Below are positions 23,842 to 31,809 of a stretch of 35,603 nucleotides of DNA, piece by piece. The notes below the pieces were generated by a model, which was not told the DNA's origin, made no database searches, and saw only the letters and a program-made list of their open reading frames with translations. How positions within the stretch are numbered: the first letter of the stretch is position 1; every line of letters starts with the position of its first letter. Source of the stretch: Spirochaetaceae bacterium (GTDB taxonomy: Bacteria > Spirochaetota > Spirochaetia > SZUA-6 > Bin103); NCBI GenBank assembly GCA_028818385.1, contig JAPPNY010000092.1, forward strand, positions 1 through 35,603. Direction: 5' to 3'. Position numbers and translations under genes: made by a program.

Positions 23842-24826
23842 GGCGGCCGAACCTGATGCGCGGGTCGATGACGGCGAGCAGGACATCCGAGACCAGCGTG
23901 CCGATCACCGTCAGAGCGGCGAGGAACATGACGAAGGTGCCGGCCAGGTACATGTCCTGGCTGAGCAGGGCGCGCAGGAGCAGCGGCCCGGTGGTCGGCA
24001 GGCTCAATACCACGGCGGTGATCTCCGCGCCCGAAATCAGCTCCGGCAACAGCCAGCCGACGCTGCTCACGATCGGGTTCAGGGCCAGGCGCACCGGATA
24101 CTTGAACAGGAGCCGTGTTTCCCCCACGCCGCGCGACCGTGCGGTGATCACGTACTGCTTGCGCAACTCGTCCAGCAGGTTGGCGCGCATCACGCGGATC
24201 AGTCCCGCCGTCCCCGCGGTTCCGACCACGATGATCGGGATCCACAGGTGGCTCACCAGGTCGAGCACGCGCGCGAAGCTCCATGGCGCATCGATGAACT
24301 CCATGGAGAACAGCCCGCCAACGCTGATGTCGAAGTAGCGGTAGCCGACGTACATCAGGATCAGCGCGAGCAGGAAGTTGGGGATTGCCAGGCCGACGAA
24401 CCCCAGGAACGTCACCGTGTAGTCGCTCAGCGAATACTGGGCGGTAGCCGAGTAGATGCCCACGGGGATGGCCACCACCCACGTGAGCAGAAGCGTCGAG
24501 AGCGAGATCACGACGGTCAGCAGCAGGCGGCTGCCGATCAGCTCCCCCACCGGACGGCGCTGCTCGAAGGAGTGGCCGAAATCGCCATGCACGAACCCCG
24601 AAACCCATTTCAGATACTGGACGTGGAACGGATCGTCCAGTCCGTACTGCGCCTTCAGCGCCTCCAGCGTGGCTGCGTCGACCAGGTCGCCGCTGGCTTC
24701 CAGGTTGGCGGCGTAGGTGTTCAGGTAGTCACCGGGCGGGAGCTGGATGATGACGAACGACACCACCGAGATGAGCAGCAGCGTCGGTACCATGAGCAGC
24801 AGTCTGTGGCCGATGAATCGTCCCAT
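23831..24826 (-). CDS. Peptide-type ABC transporter permease (DppB/OppB family)
   Basis: First permease subunit, 331 residues. ATG 24826 gives GRFIGHRLLLMVPTLLLISVVSF, the standard first span of this family; the 48 codons upstream are not coding. The conserved GLDDPFHVQYLKW and GDFGHSF motifs and the EAA-like loop (ITARSRGVGETRLLFKYPVR) are present. It is the head of a minus-strand operon of about 7.6 kb and divergent from its likely binding protein. Only permeases and a binding protein are encoded here; the ATPase subunits must come from elsewhere. Confidence 0.94.
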   Translation of the reverse strand: MGRFIGHRLLLMVPTLLLISVVSFVIIQLPPGDYLNTYAANLEASGDLVDAATLEALKAQYGLDDPFHVQYLKWVSGFVHGDFGHSFEQRRPVGELIGSRLLLTVVISLSTLLLTWVVAIPVGIYSATAQYSLSDYTVTFLGFVGLAIPNFLLALILMYVGYRYFDISVGGLFSMEFIDAPWSFARVLDLVSHLWIPIIVVGTAGTAGLIRVMRANLLDELRKQYVITARSRGVGETRLLFKYPVRLALNPIVSSVGWLLPELISGAEITAVVLSLPTTGPLLLRALLSQDMYLAGTFVMFLAALTVIGTLVSDVLLAVIDPRIRFGRRGD

Positions 24827-24999
24827 GGGTGTGCCGCCGCGCGGCGTCCCGTACCGCCAGCGCGGCTGAAATTCTGCAACGATCCGATCACGCCGTCCAC
24901 CGGACGCCGGCAGGGTCCTTGCTGCTGCCTCTGCCTCCGCTGACCTTGACCTCATCCCGCGCGCGTGCAACGTTTTGCGGATTCAACTGGAGGGATCCC
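24827..24999. promoter_or_regulatory. Divergent promoter region of the peptide-type importer
   Basis: These 173 bases separate the permease operon (-) from the binding-protein gene (+) and must contain both promoters. A ttgacc hexamer at 24946-24951 could be a -35 for the plus-strand gene, but the matching -10 (aacgtt) is poor. The ribosome-binding site ggaggg at 24989-24994 is clear. Confidence 0.4.
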
Positions 25000-26898
25000 A
25001 TGACGAACCGGAAATTCATGTCGTGCGTGTCGGTACTGCTCGGTCTGGTCCTGGCCGCACCGGGCATCTGGGCACAGATGCAGTACCAGGAAGCACCGGC
25101 GCTGGCCGCGATGGTGCAGGAGGGGGCGCTTCCCCCGGTCCAGGAACGGCTACCGGCGGAGCCGATGGTGATCCAGACCGTCGAGGAGGTGGGTCAGTAC
25201 GGCGGCCGCTGGACCTTCGGTATCCCGACGCAGAGCCAGTTGGGCGTGTACAGTTACGCCACCTACGACTTCGCGGCTCGCTGGAACCGACCCGCCGATC
25301 AGATCATCCCGAACGTGATCCGCGACTGGGAGTTCTCCGAAGACGGCCGCACCATCACCATGCATCTGCGCGCCGGCATGAAGTGGTCCGACGGCCAGCC
25401 GTTCACGGCCGACGACATCGTCTTCTGGCTCGACGACTTCGTGCGCAACGACGACCTCTCGCCGGGCAAGCCGGGCTGGCTGCTGGTGGCCGGGGAGCTG
25501 CCCGTCGGCGAAAAGATCGACGACACGGCGGTGAGCTGGACTTTCGCCGCGCCGCCGGGGCTGCTGCTGAACGACTTCGCCACCACCCGTGGCAACATCT
25601 TCGCGCCGAAGCACTACATGGAGCAGTTCCATGCCGAGTTCACCGACGCCGACAAGGTGCAGGCGATGGCCAAGGAGGCCGGGTTCGAGGACTGGACCCA
25701 GCTCTTCCGCAACAAGCGCGACTGGTACCGGGCACAGAACCACGACTACCCGGTGTTGAACGCGTGGGCGGTCAAGACCTCCTTCGAGGACTCCCCGACG
25801 CTGACGGTGTACGAACGCAATCCCTACTACTGGAAGGTGGATCAGGCCGGCAACCAGCTTCCTTATATCGACGAGGTGGCCGTCGCCATCACCACGACGG
25901 CCGAGACGCTCAACCTGAAGACCATGGCGGGCGAGTTCGACTTCCAGATGCGCTACCTGAACCCCGCCAACTTCACGCTGTTCTACGACAACCAGGAGCG
26001 GGGCGACTATCGCATCCTGGAATGGCCTACCGGGATCGGCTCGGACGCTGCGCTGTTCTTCAACCAGTCGACTCCCGACCTGGTGCTGCGCGAACTGTTC
26101 CAGGATCTGCGCTTCCGCCAGGCGCTGTCGCTGGCGATCGATCGCGAGGAGATCAATCAGCTCGTCTTCGACGGCCAAGGCCAGGCGCGGCAGGCGACCG
26201 TGGTGGAGCTGTCGCCGCTGTTCAAGCCGGAGTATGCGGCGGCCTACGCCGACCACGATCCGGAGCGCGCGGATCAGTTGCTCGACGCGATCGGGCTGAC
26301 GCAACGTGACGGCGACGGCTTCCGGCTGCGTCCGGACGGCGAGACCCTGTCCCTGCTGCTCGACTCGCCGGGTGAGAAGACGGCCACCATCGACTCCATC
26401 GAGCTGGTGATCGAGTACTGGGGCGATATCGGCATCAAGGCCGCCGCAAACCACACGGAGCGCAGCGCCTATCGGGCACGGCGCAACGCCAACGAGACGC
26501 AGATCAACGTGTGGGAGATGGGCTTCATGATGTATCCGAGCAACCCGCTCTTCCTGATCGCGTCATCGTCAGGCAGTGACTTCGGACCCGACCTGGGAGT
26601 CTGGTACAACACCGGAGGCGCCGAGGGTCAGGAACCGCCGGAGGCGATGAAGGAGGCGTTGAGCGCCTACGACCAGATCAAGCAGACGCCGGACACCGCG
26701 AAGAAGAACGAGCTGTTCCATCGCATCCTGGAGTTGCAGGCGGAGAACATCTGGGTCCTGGGTCTGGTCGGCGGAGTGAAGGAAACGCTGATCGTGAAGA
26801 ACCACCTCCGCAACGTGCCGGACGAGTCGATCTTCGATTCTCTGGTAGGACGCTATATCGGACTGACCGCGGCGGAGCAGTACTTCATCCGCCAATAG
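25000..26898 (+). CDS. Family-5 ABC transporter substrate-binding protein
   Basis: Extracytoplasmic binding protein of 632 residues (peptide/nickel/oligosaccharide type). ATG 25000 is preceded by ggaggg and followed by a signal peptide (FMSCVSVLLGLVLAAPGIWA), with likely cleavage after Ala near residue 27. Family features include the NVIRDWEFSEDGRTITMHLR and KWSDGQPFTADDIVFWLDD segments, YERNPYYWK and DLRFRQALSLAIDREEIN. It is longer than E. coli DppA/OppA, as in the group that often binds oligosaccharides rather than peptides. It is divergent from the two permeases it probably serves. The co-located esterase, epimerase and amidohydrolase fit a modified sugar as ligand. That is inference. Confidence 0.94.
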   Translation: MTNRKFMSCVSVLLGLVLAAPGIWAQMQYQEAPALAAMVQEGALPPVQERLPAEPMVIQTVEEVGQYGGRWTFGIPTQSQLGVYSYATYDFAARWNRPADQIIPNVIRDWEFSEDGRTITMHLRAGMKWSDGQPFTADDIVFWLDDFVRNDDLSPGKPGWLLVAGELPVGEKIDDTAVSWTFAAPPGLLLNDFATTRGNIFAPKHYMEQFHAEFTDADKVQAMAKEAGFEDWTQLFRNKRDWYRAQNHDYPVLNAWAVKTSFEDSPTLTVYERNPYYWKVDQAGNQLPYIDEVAVAITTTAETLNLKTMAGEFDFQMRYLNPANFTLFYDNQERGDYRILEWPTGIGSDAALFFNQSTPDLVLRELFQDLRFRQALSLAIDREEINQLVFDGQGQARQATVVELSPLFKPEYAAAYADHDPERADQLLDAIGLTQRDGDGFRLRPDGETLSLLLDSPGEKTATIDSIELVIEYWGDIGIKAAANHTERSAYRARRNANETQINVWEMGFMMYPSNPLFLIASSSGSDFGPDLGVWYNTGGAEGQEPPEAMKEALSAYDQIKQTPDTAKKNELFHRILELQAENIWVLGLVGGVKETLIVKNHLRNVPDESIFDSLVGRYIGLTAAEQYFIRQ

Positions 26899-26906
26899 GC
26901 GCCACG

Positions 26907-28391
26907 GTGGCCGGCCGAACGCGACCGCCCGCGCCGGTTCTGGTGACCGGGGCAAGCGGCTACGTCGGCGGCAGGCTGGTAGCGGCCCTGGAAAGCGCCG
27001 GCCGGCGCGTACGCTGCGTGACGCGTCGGCCGGAGCTCGCCGCTGGCCGCTTCGGATCCGGCACCGAAGTGGTCGCCGGCGACGTGCTGGACGCGGACAG
27101 CATGCGGCGCGCGATGGCGGGGGTCGGCCTCGCCTACTACCTCGTGCACTCGCTCGGGTCGCGCGGGCACTTCGAGCAGGAGGAGGAGCGCGCGGCGCGG
27201 TCGTTCGTGGCCGCCGCGCAGGATGCCGGCGTGCGCCGGATCGTCTACCTGGGCGGTCTGGCGCGCCCCGATGAGCTCGCGCGGGAGGCGGGCGCCGGCG
27301 CGTCCGCGCACATGAGCAGCCGCCTGCGGGTCGGAGAGCTGTTGCGCGGCTCGGCCATCCCCACCGTCGAGTTTCGGGCCTCCGTCGTCATCGGCGCCGG
27401 CAGCCTGTCGTTCGAGCTGATCCGGGCGCTGGTGCAGCGGCTGCCGGTGATGATCACGCCGCGGTGGGTATCGGTGGTGGCGCAGCCGATCGCCATCGCC
27501 GACGTGATCGCCTACCTGGTGGCGGCGCTCGACCTGCCCCTGGACGGGTCGCGGGTGTTCGAGATCGGCGGTGCGGAAGTCACGTCGTACCGGGGCCTCA
27601 TGGAGGAGTACGCACGCCAGCGGGGGCTGCGGCGTCTGTTCGTGCCGGTGCCGTTCCTGACGCCGCAGCTCTCCAGCCTGTGGCTGGGCCTGGTAACGCC
27701 GATCTTCGCACGCGTCGGGCGCAAGCTGATCGAGAGCATCACCATGCCCAGCGTCGTCCGCGATCGGAGCGCGCTCGACGGCTTCGCGGTCCGGCCCCGC
27801 GGGTATCGCGATGCGATCCGCCAGGCGCTGGCGGACGAGGATGCACGCCTGGTTGCGACGAGCTGGTCAGACGCCCTGTCCACGTCCGCGGGCAGGCGGG
27901 GCCCCGGAGCCGGCACGCGGTTCGGGAACCGCCTGATCGATTCGCGGGCCGTCACGGTGGCCGCCTCCCCGGAGCGGGCGTTCGCGCCGATCCGGCAGAT
28001 CGGCGGCGCGCGTGGCTGGTACCACGCAAACGCGCTCTGGCGGCTGCGCGGCGTGGTGGATCGCATGCTCGGCGGCGTGGGGATGAAGCGAGGCCGCCGC
28101 GACCCCGAGAAGCTGCGCGCCGGCGACGTGGTGGACTGCTGGCGGGTGGTCGCGTGCGATGCGCCGCGGGTGCTGTCGCTGGAGGCGGAGATGCGGCTGC
28201 CCGGCCGAGCCTGGTTGCAGTTCGAGGTCACGCCCTGCGCGGAAGGGGCGAGCATCCGGCAGACCGCGGTCTTCGATCCGATGGGACTCGGCGGACTGCT
28301 GTACTGGTACGTGCTCTACCTCCCGCATCTCCTGATCTTCCGCGGGATGCTGGCGGCCGTGGCCGAGCGGACGGACTCGGCGGACCGATAG
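26907..28391 (+). CDS. SDR-type NAD(P)-binding protein fused to a DUF2867-like domain
   Basis: A 494-residue two-domain protein starting at GTG 26907, eight bases after the binding-protein stop. The first 300 residues are an atypical SDR (VTGASGYVGGRL, 13-24; a Tyr/Leu-rich AYYLVHSLG segment; LGGLARPDEL) like NAD-binding oxidoreductases. The last 150 residues (from about GTRFGNRLIDSRAVTV) match the DUF2867 type, ending in a hydrophobic stretch LGGLLYWYVLYLPHLLIFRGML that may sit against the membrane. The fusion is common in bacteria but its substrate is unknown. It may share the binding-protein transcript by proximity, though a role in the same pathway is not shown. Confidence 0.88.
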   Translation: MAGRTRPPAPVLVTGASGYVGGRLVAALESAGRRVRCVTRRPELAAGRFGSGTEVVAGDVLDADSMRRAMAGVGLAYYLVHSLGSRGHFEQEEERAARSFVAAAQDAGVRRIVYLGGLARPDELAREAGAGASAHMSSRLRVGELLRGSAIPTVEFRASVVIGAGSLSFELIRALVQRLPVMITPRWVSVVAQPIAIADVIAYLVAALDLPLDGSRVFEIGGAEVTSYRGLMEEYARQRGLRRLFVPVPFLTPQLSSLWLGLVTPIFARVGRKLIESITMPSVVRDRSALDGFAVRPRGYRDAIRQALADEDARLVATSWSDALSTSAGRRGPGAGTRFGNRLIDSRAVTVAASPERAFAPIRQIGGARGWYHANALWRLRGVVDRMLGGVGMKRGRRDPEKLRAGDVVDCWRVVACDAPRVLSLEAEMRLPGRAWLQFEVTPCAEGASIRQTAVFDPMGLGGLLYWYVLYLPHLLIFRGMLAAVAERTDSADR

Positions 28392-28441
28392 CGCCCGAAA
28401 CCGTCGCCTACGGCTCCGCTTTCGGCCCATCCCCACCTTCC

Positions 28442-28497
28442 GCATAGGAGGCTGTCGGCCTTCCCGCTGGCGCGGCAAATCCGACAGCCTCCTATGC
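28442..28497. repeat. Perfect 17-bp inverted repeat with a 22-base loop
   Basis: Arms gcataggaggctgtcgg (28442-28458) and its exact complement (28481-28497) enclose 22 bases. No T-run follows on either strand. It lies after the SDR gene and before the membrane-protein gene. It could be a transcription terminator of unusual type, or a small mobile palindrome (REP/MITE-like). The structure is read directly and its class is uncertain. Confidence 0.75.
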
Positions 28498-28514
28498 TTC
28501 GCTCTTCAAGCGAC

Positions 28515-28550
28515 AAACTTTACTTAATCTGATTAATGAATATTAATGTA
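28515..28550 (+). promoter_or_regulatory. AT-rich promoter candidate for the membrane protein
   Basis: An isolated AT-rich block (aaactttacttaatctgattaatgaatattaat) stands between the inverted repeat and the gene at 28582, in an otherwise GC-rich window. It is a likely promoter, but several overlapping -10-like hexamers prevent a single assignment. Confidence 0.35.
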
Positions 28551-28581
28551 CGCTCGCTCTCAGAGGCGAGAAGAGACGAAT

Positions 28582-29382
28582 ATGGAGACAAGCATCCATC
28601 CACGGCCGGACCGCGCGGCCCGGAGAGCGGGCTGGTTGCTGCTGCTCACCGCGGCCGCGACCGTGGTGGCGGTTGCCGGCCGCGTGTCTGCGGGCGCCGA
28701 CCTGCCGACGTTGGAGGAGTCGCTGGCCGCCATCGGCGCCGCGCGGGGCAGCTACGGGCTCGGCGCGGCGGCGCGGCTGCTGTCAGGCATCACGCTGGCG
28801 GTGGGGGCGCGTTTCCTGCTGCGGATCTGGATCATGCGCGAACGGCTCGGCACGCGAGCGGTGCCGCTCCTGCTGACCGGCTCCGGAGCCCTGACCGCGC
28901 TGTCCGGGACGTGCGCGGTGGTGCTGGCGCTGGTGGCGAATCCGTCGGAGGCCGCGGCGTTCGGTGCGACCGCTCCGGCGATGGCGATACTGGACAGCCT
29001 GCACGGCGTCGCCGGCAAGGCCGGGTTCAGCCTCGCCGGACTGGCGTTGATCGCCGCCGCCTATCGGATGTGGCGGGTCGGCGGCGTGCTGCGCTTCATC
29101 GCTCCCGGCTCGGCGGTCGTCGGCGTCGCCATGCAACTGGTGTGGGTCCACGCCGTGATCGTCGTGCACCGGGTCTCCGGAGCCGCGTTCGTGGTATGGC
29201 TGACGCTCATCGGCATCATGCTGGTGACCGGCCGGGTGGAGCGGATCTTCGCGTCACTTCTTCGTCGCAAGCGTGCCGAGGAGATAGCACGCCGCTATCG
29301 GAAGGGATTTGCACGAAGCGTCGCCGCCGCGACCGGGCTGCGCGGCTGGGCGGACCGTGGGTCATGGCCGGAGGACGGTTGA
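28582..29382 (+). CDS. Integral membrane protein of unknown function
   Basis: A 266-residue protein with about six hydrophobic segments (first near residues 17-35, WLLLLTAAATVVAVAG; then ITLAVGARFLLRIW, a Gly/Ala-rich GSGALTALSGTCAVVLALVA, a GFSLAGLALIAAAY, FIAPGSAVVGVAMQLVWVHAVI and FVVWLTLIGIMLVTG). A strongly basic C-terminal tail (LLRRKRAEEIARRYRKG) would face the cytoplasm. I do not recognise the family. ATG 28582 has a gaagaga-type site; ATG 28546 would add 12 residues. It stands alone between the inverted repeat and a convergent sulfatase gene. Confidence 0.75.
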   Translation: METSIHPRPDRAARRAGWLLLLTAAATVVAVAGRVSAGADLPTLEESLAAIGAARGSYGLGAAARLLSGITLAVGARFLLRIWIMRERLGTRAVPLLLTGSGALTALSGTCAVVLALVANPSEAAAFGATAPAMAILDSLHGVAGKAGFSLAGLALIAAAYRMWRVGGVLRFIAPGSAVVGVAMQLVWVHAVIVVHRVSGAAFVVWLTLIGIMLVTGRVERIFASLLRRKRAEEIARRYRKGFARSVAAATGLRGWADRGSWPEDG

Positions 29383-29405
29383 TGGCCAGCCGACTGACGG
29401 AGCGA

Positions 29406-30851
29406 CTACATCGGGCCGATGCGTTCCTCGCCCACGTCGACGGCGGCGCGCATCGAGGCGTCGAAGCTGCGCACGAGCAGATCGGACTTGATGCCGGCCG
29501 CGGCCGGCTCGTCCCAGAGGTTGTCGAACTCGCCCGGATCGGCCTCCAGGTCGTAGAGCTCGCCGAGCGCGTGGCCATGGTAGACGACCAGCTTGTGCGT
29601 CCGTGTGCGGAACATGGTGGCGTAGCTGCCGTCCGGGGCTTCGACGGCATCGAAGTACTCACTGCGCACCGCCTCGCGGCTCGTGCCGCCGTCCAGCAGG
29701 GAGTGGCCCTGCATCCAGGGCGGCACCGGCTGCCCGGCGGCCGCCAACAGCGTGGGCGCCAGGTCGGTCAGCTCGACCAGCTCGTCGGTGGCCCTGCCTG
29801 ACTCGACGCGGCCCGGCCAGCGCAGGATCAGCGGCACCCGCACCAGCCCCTCGTAGAATCGGCAGCCCTTGCAGATCAAGCCGTGGTCGCCGAGCGTCTC
29901 GCCGTGGTCGCTGGTGAAGATCACCAGCGTGTCCTCCGCCTGGCCGGACTCCTCCAGCGTGTCCAGCATGCGCCCGACCTGATCGTCGATGAGCTCGATC
30001 ATCGCGTAGTAGGCGGCCTGCAACGTCTTCGCGTCGCGGGCGAACGTCGCGTCGTCGGCCTCCTGCGCGGAGTCGCGGCCGGGGTAGTACGGCAGCACCG
30101 GATGGGCGATGTCGAGCGGGCCGGACGGGTCGCGCGCCTCGCTCTGGAAGTCGACAGCGCGCAGCCGCCGCTGCTGCTCCAGGTCGCTCGGGCGAAAGAG
30201 CGGGCCGGGCATCCGTTCCGGGTCGAAGCGGGCGCGGTACTCCGCGGGAGGATTGAACGGCTCGTGCGGGTCGTAGATGTTGACCGTCGCCAGCCACGGC
30301 GTGTCGGCGCCGCGGCGCTCGCGCATGAAGTCGATCGTGGCTTCCGCGCACCAGGTGGTCTGGTGCAGCTCCGCCGGTACGCCCGCCGGGTCCTTGATCA
30401 GCTCGCCCAGGTCGTGGCCCTGCGCCCTCACCCAGTCGGCATAGGCGTGGCCCGACGGCCAGCCGTCGCGGGGCGCGTGGCTCCAGCGCCAGTAGCGGTA
30501 GCCGTCGTCGCCGCGGGGCTCGGGCCGCTCGTAGGCGCCGGCCAGGTGCAGCTTGCCGACTAGGCCGCAGTCGTAGCCGGCGCCGGCCAGCAACCGGGTG
30601 ACCAGCGGGTAGCGGCCGCGGTAGCGCGCGTTGCCGTTGCGGGTGTTCTGGCAGGTGCTGGGGTAGGTGCCGGTCAGGAAGCTGGCGCGGCTCGGCGTGC
30701 AGATCGGGCTCTGGCAGAACGCGTGCGTCCAGGCGGTGCCCTCGCCCCAAAGGCGGTCCAGCCGCGGCGTGCGGACGTGCGGGTTGCCGCCGGCGCCGAT
30801 CGTGTCGTAGCGCTGCTGGTCGGTGCAGATCCAGAGGATGTTGGGTGGCAT
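29406..30851 (-). CDS. Cys-type sulfatase (formylglycine-dependent)
   Basis: Complete 481-residue sulfatase. PPNILWICTDQQRYDTIG gives the first metal site, Cys51 in SPICTPSRASFLTG is the formylglycine cysteine (C-x-P-S-R), GKLHLAGAYER contains the GKxH motif, VNIYDPHEPFNPP follows, and FTSDHGETLGDHGL is the second metal site, with Lys in CKGCRFYEG. No signal peptide is seen. It is divergent from the cysteine hydrolase at 30922 and convergent with the membrane protein. The remnant at 17243-18068 belongs to the same broad family and shows what is missing there. The substrate is unknown. Confidence 0.94.
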   Translation of the reverse strand: MPPNILWICTDQQRYDTIGAGGNPHVRTPRLDRLWGEGTAWTHAFCQSPICTPSRASFLTGTYPSTCQNTRNGNARYRGRYPLVTRLLAGAGYDCGLVGKLHLAGAYERPEPRGDDGYRYWRWSHAPRDGWPSGHAYADWVRAQGHDLGELIKDPAGVPAELHQTTWCAEATIDFMRERRGADTPWLATVNIYDPHEPFNPPAEYRARFDPERMPGPLFRPSDLEQQRRLRAVDFQSEARDPSGPLDIAHPVLPYYPGRDSAQEADDATFARDAKTLQAAYYAMIELIDDQVGRMLDTLEESGQAEDTLVIFTSDHGETLGDHGLICKGCRFYEGLVRVPLILRWPGRVESGRATDELVELTDLAPTLLAAAGQPVPPWMQGHSLLDGGTSREAVRSEYFDAVEAPDGSYATMFRTRTHKLVVYHGHALGELYDLEADPGEFDNLWDEPAAAGIKSDLLVRSFDASMRAAVDVGEERIGPM

Positions 30852-30921
30852 GATGCGGCGGACTTCTCACGCGCTCGACCCCGGCAGGGAGCGCAGCGCG
30901 TTCGTCCGCTATGGTGGCGCC

Positions 30922-31758
30922 ATGCAGAACGCCGACGCAAGGGCCGGGAGGGCTCCGGACGTGTCACATGCCAACGGCGGCCGCCGGCCCGATCGCGACC
31001 AGCCGGTGCGCGTCACCGTCCGCCGGCGCGAGCTGGCGCTCGACGAGCGCGGCTACCGCGACTGGCGCGTCATCGAGCGGCCGACCGATCTGCACCCGGA
31101 GCGCACGGCGCTGCTGCTGTGCGACGTGTGGGACCACCACTGGTGCCGCGGCGCCCAGGAGCGGCTGGAGCCCCTCGTGCCGCGTATCGACCGCACCGCC
31201 CGCGTTGCCCGCGAGCGTGGCATGCTGGTCGTGCACACTCCCTCCAGCACGATGCCGTTCTACGCCGGCCATCCGGCGCGGGTGCGGGTGCTGCAGGCGC
31301 CGCCGGTAGCCGCACCGGCCGAACGCGCGCACCCCGATCCGACGCTGCCGATCGACGGCAGCGATTCCTCGGACACTGCCGGCGATCCGGCTGCCGAGGG
31401 CACCCGCTGCTGGAGCCGCCAGCACGCCGGGGTATGGATCGACGGCGAACGCGACGCCATCGGCGATGACGGCCTGGAGTTGCTGGCGCTGTACCAGCAG
31501 CGCGGCATCGACACGGTGCTGATCGCCGGCGTGCACACCAACATGTGCGTGCTGAACCGCAGCTTCGCCATCAAGCAACTGGTGCGCTGGGGGGTTTCGG
31601 TCTTCCTGGTCCGCGACCTGACCGACTGCATGTACAACCCGGCGCGCCCGCCGTACGTCAGCCACGACGCCGCCACCGAGCTGACGGTCCGCTACATCGA
31701 GCAGTTCTGGTGCCCGAGCGTGACCAGCGACGAGCTCTTCTCGGAGATCGCGAGGTAG
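30922..31758 (+). CDS. Isochorismatase-like cysteine hydrolase
   Basis: A 278-residue protein of the isochorismatase/nicotinamidase fold. Asp68 in LLLCDVWDHHW and Cys209 in IAGVHTNMCV are two of the catalytic residues. The middle catalytic lysine is not obvious; the equivalent region reads RCWSRQHAGVW, suggesting Arg or Gln instead. ATG 30922 is chosen because the 33 upstream codons are unlikely and overlap the sulfatase start. The N-terminal 40 residues look like an extension. It is divergent from a sulfatase and followed 51 bp later by another sulfatase-fold gene on the same strand. It could hydrolyse an amide or ester released from the sulfated compound. Confidence 0.85.
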   Translation: MQNADARAGRAPDVSHANGGRRPDRDQPVRVTVRRRELALDERGYRDWRVIERPTDLHPERTALLLCDVWDHHWCRGAQERLEPLVPRIDRTARVARERGMLVVHTPSSTMPFYAGHPARVRVLQAPPVAAPAERAHPDPTLPIDGSDSSDTAGDPAAEGTRCWSRQHAGVWIDGERDAIGDDGLELLALYQQRGIDTVLIAGVHTNMCVLNRSFAIKQLVRWGVSVFLVRDLTDCMYNPARPPYVSHDAATELTVRYIEQFWCPSVTSDELFSEIAR

Positions 31759-31809
31759 GTTCGGGCCGGCGCTACTCATCCGGAGACAGGGCGCGTAGAC
31801 TCGGCTCCC

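Noticed and set aside
24829..24999. Earlier start for the substrate-binding protein
   Set aside because: The 57 extra codons would precede a clear signal peptide and a good ribosome-binding site at 24989-24994, so ATG 25000 is the real start.
28442..28497. CRISPR repeat or standard intrinsic terminator
   Set aside because: There is only one inverted pair with no repeated spacer units and no T-run after the stem.
28316..28516. Short minus-strand frame across the 17-bp inverted repeat
   Set aside because: No start signal and no motif. It owes its existence to the repeat and to the SDR gene antisense.
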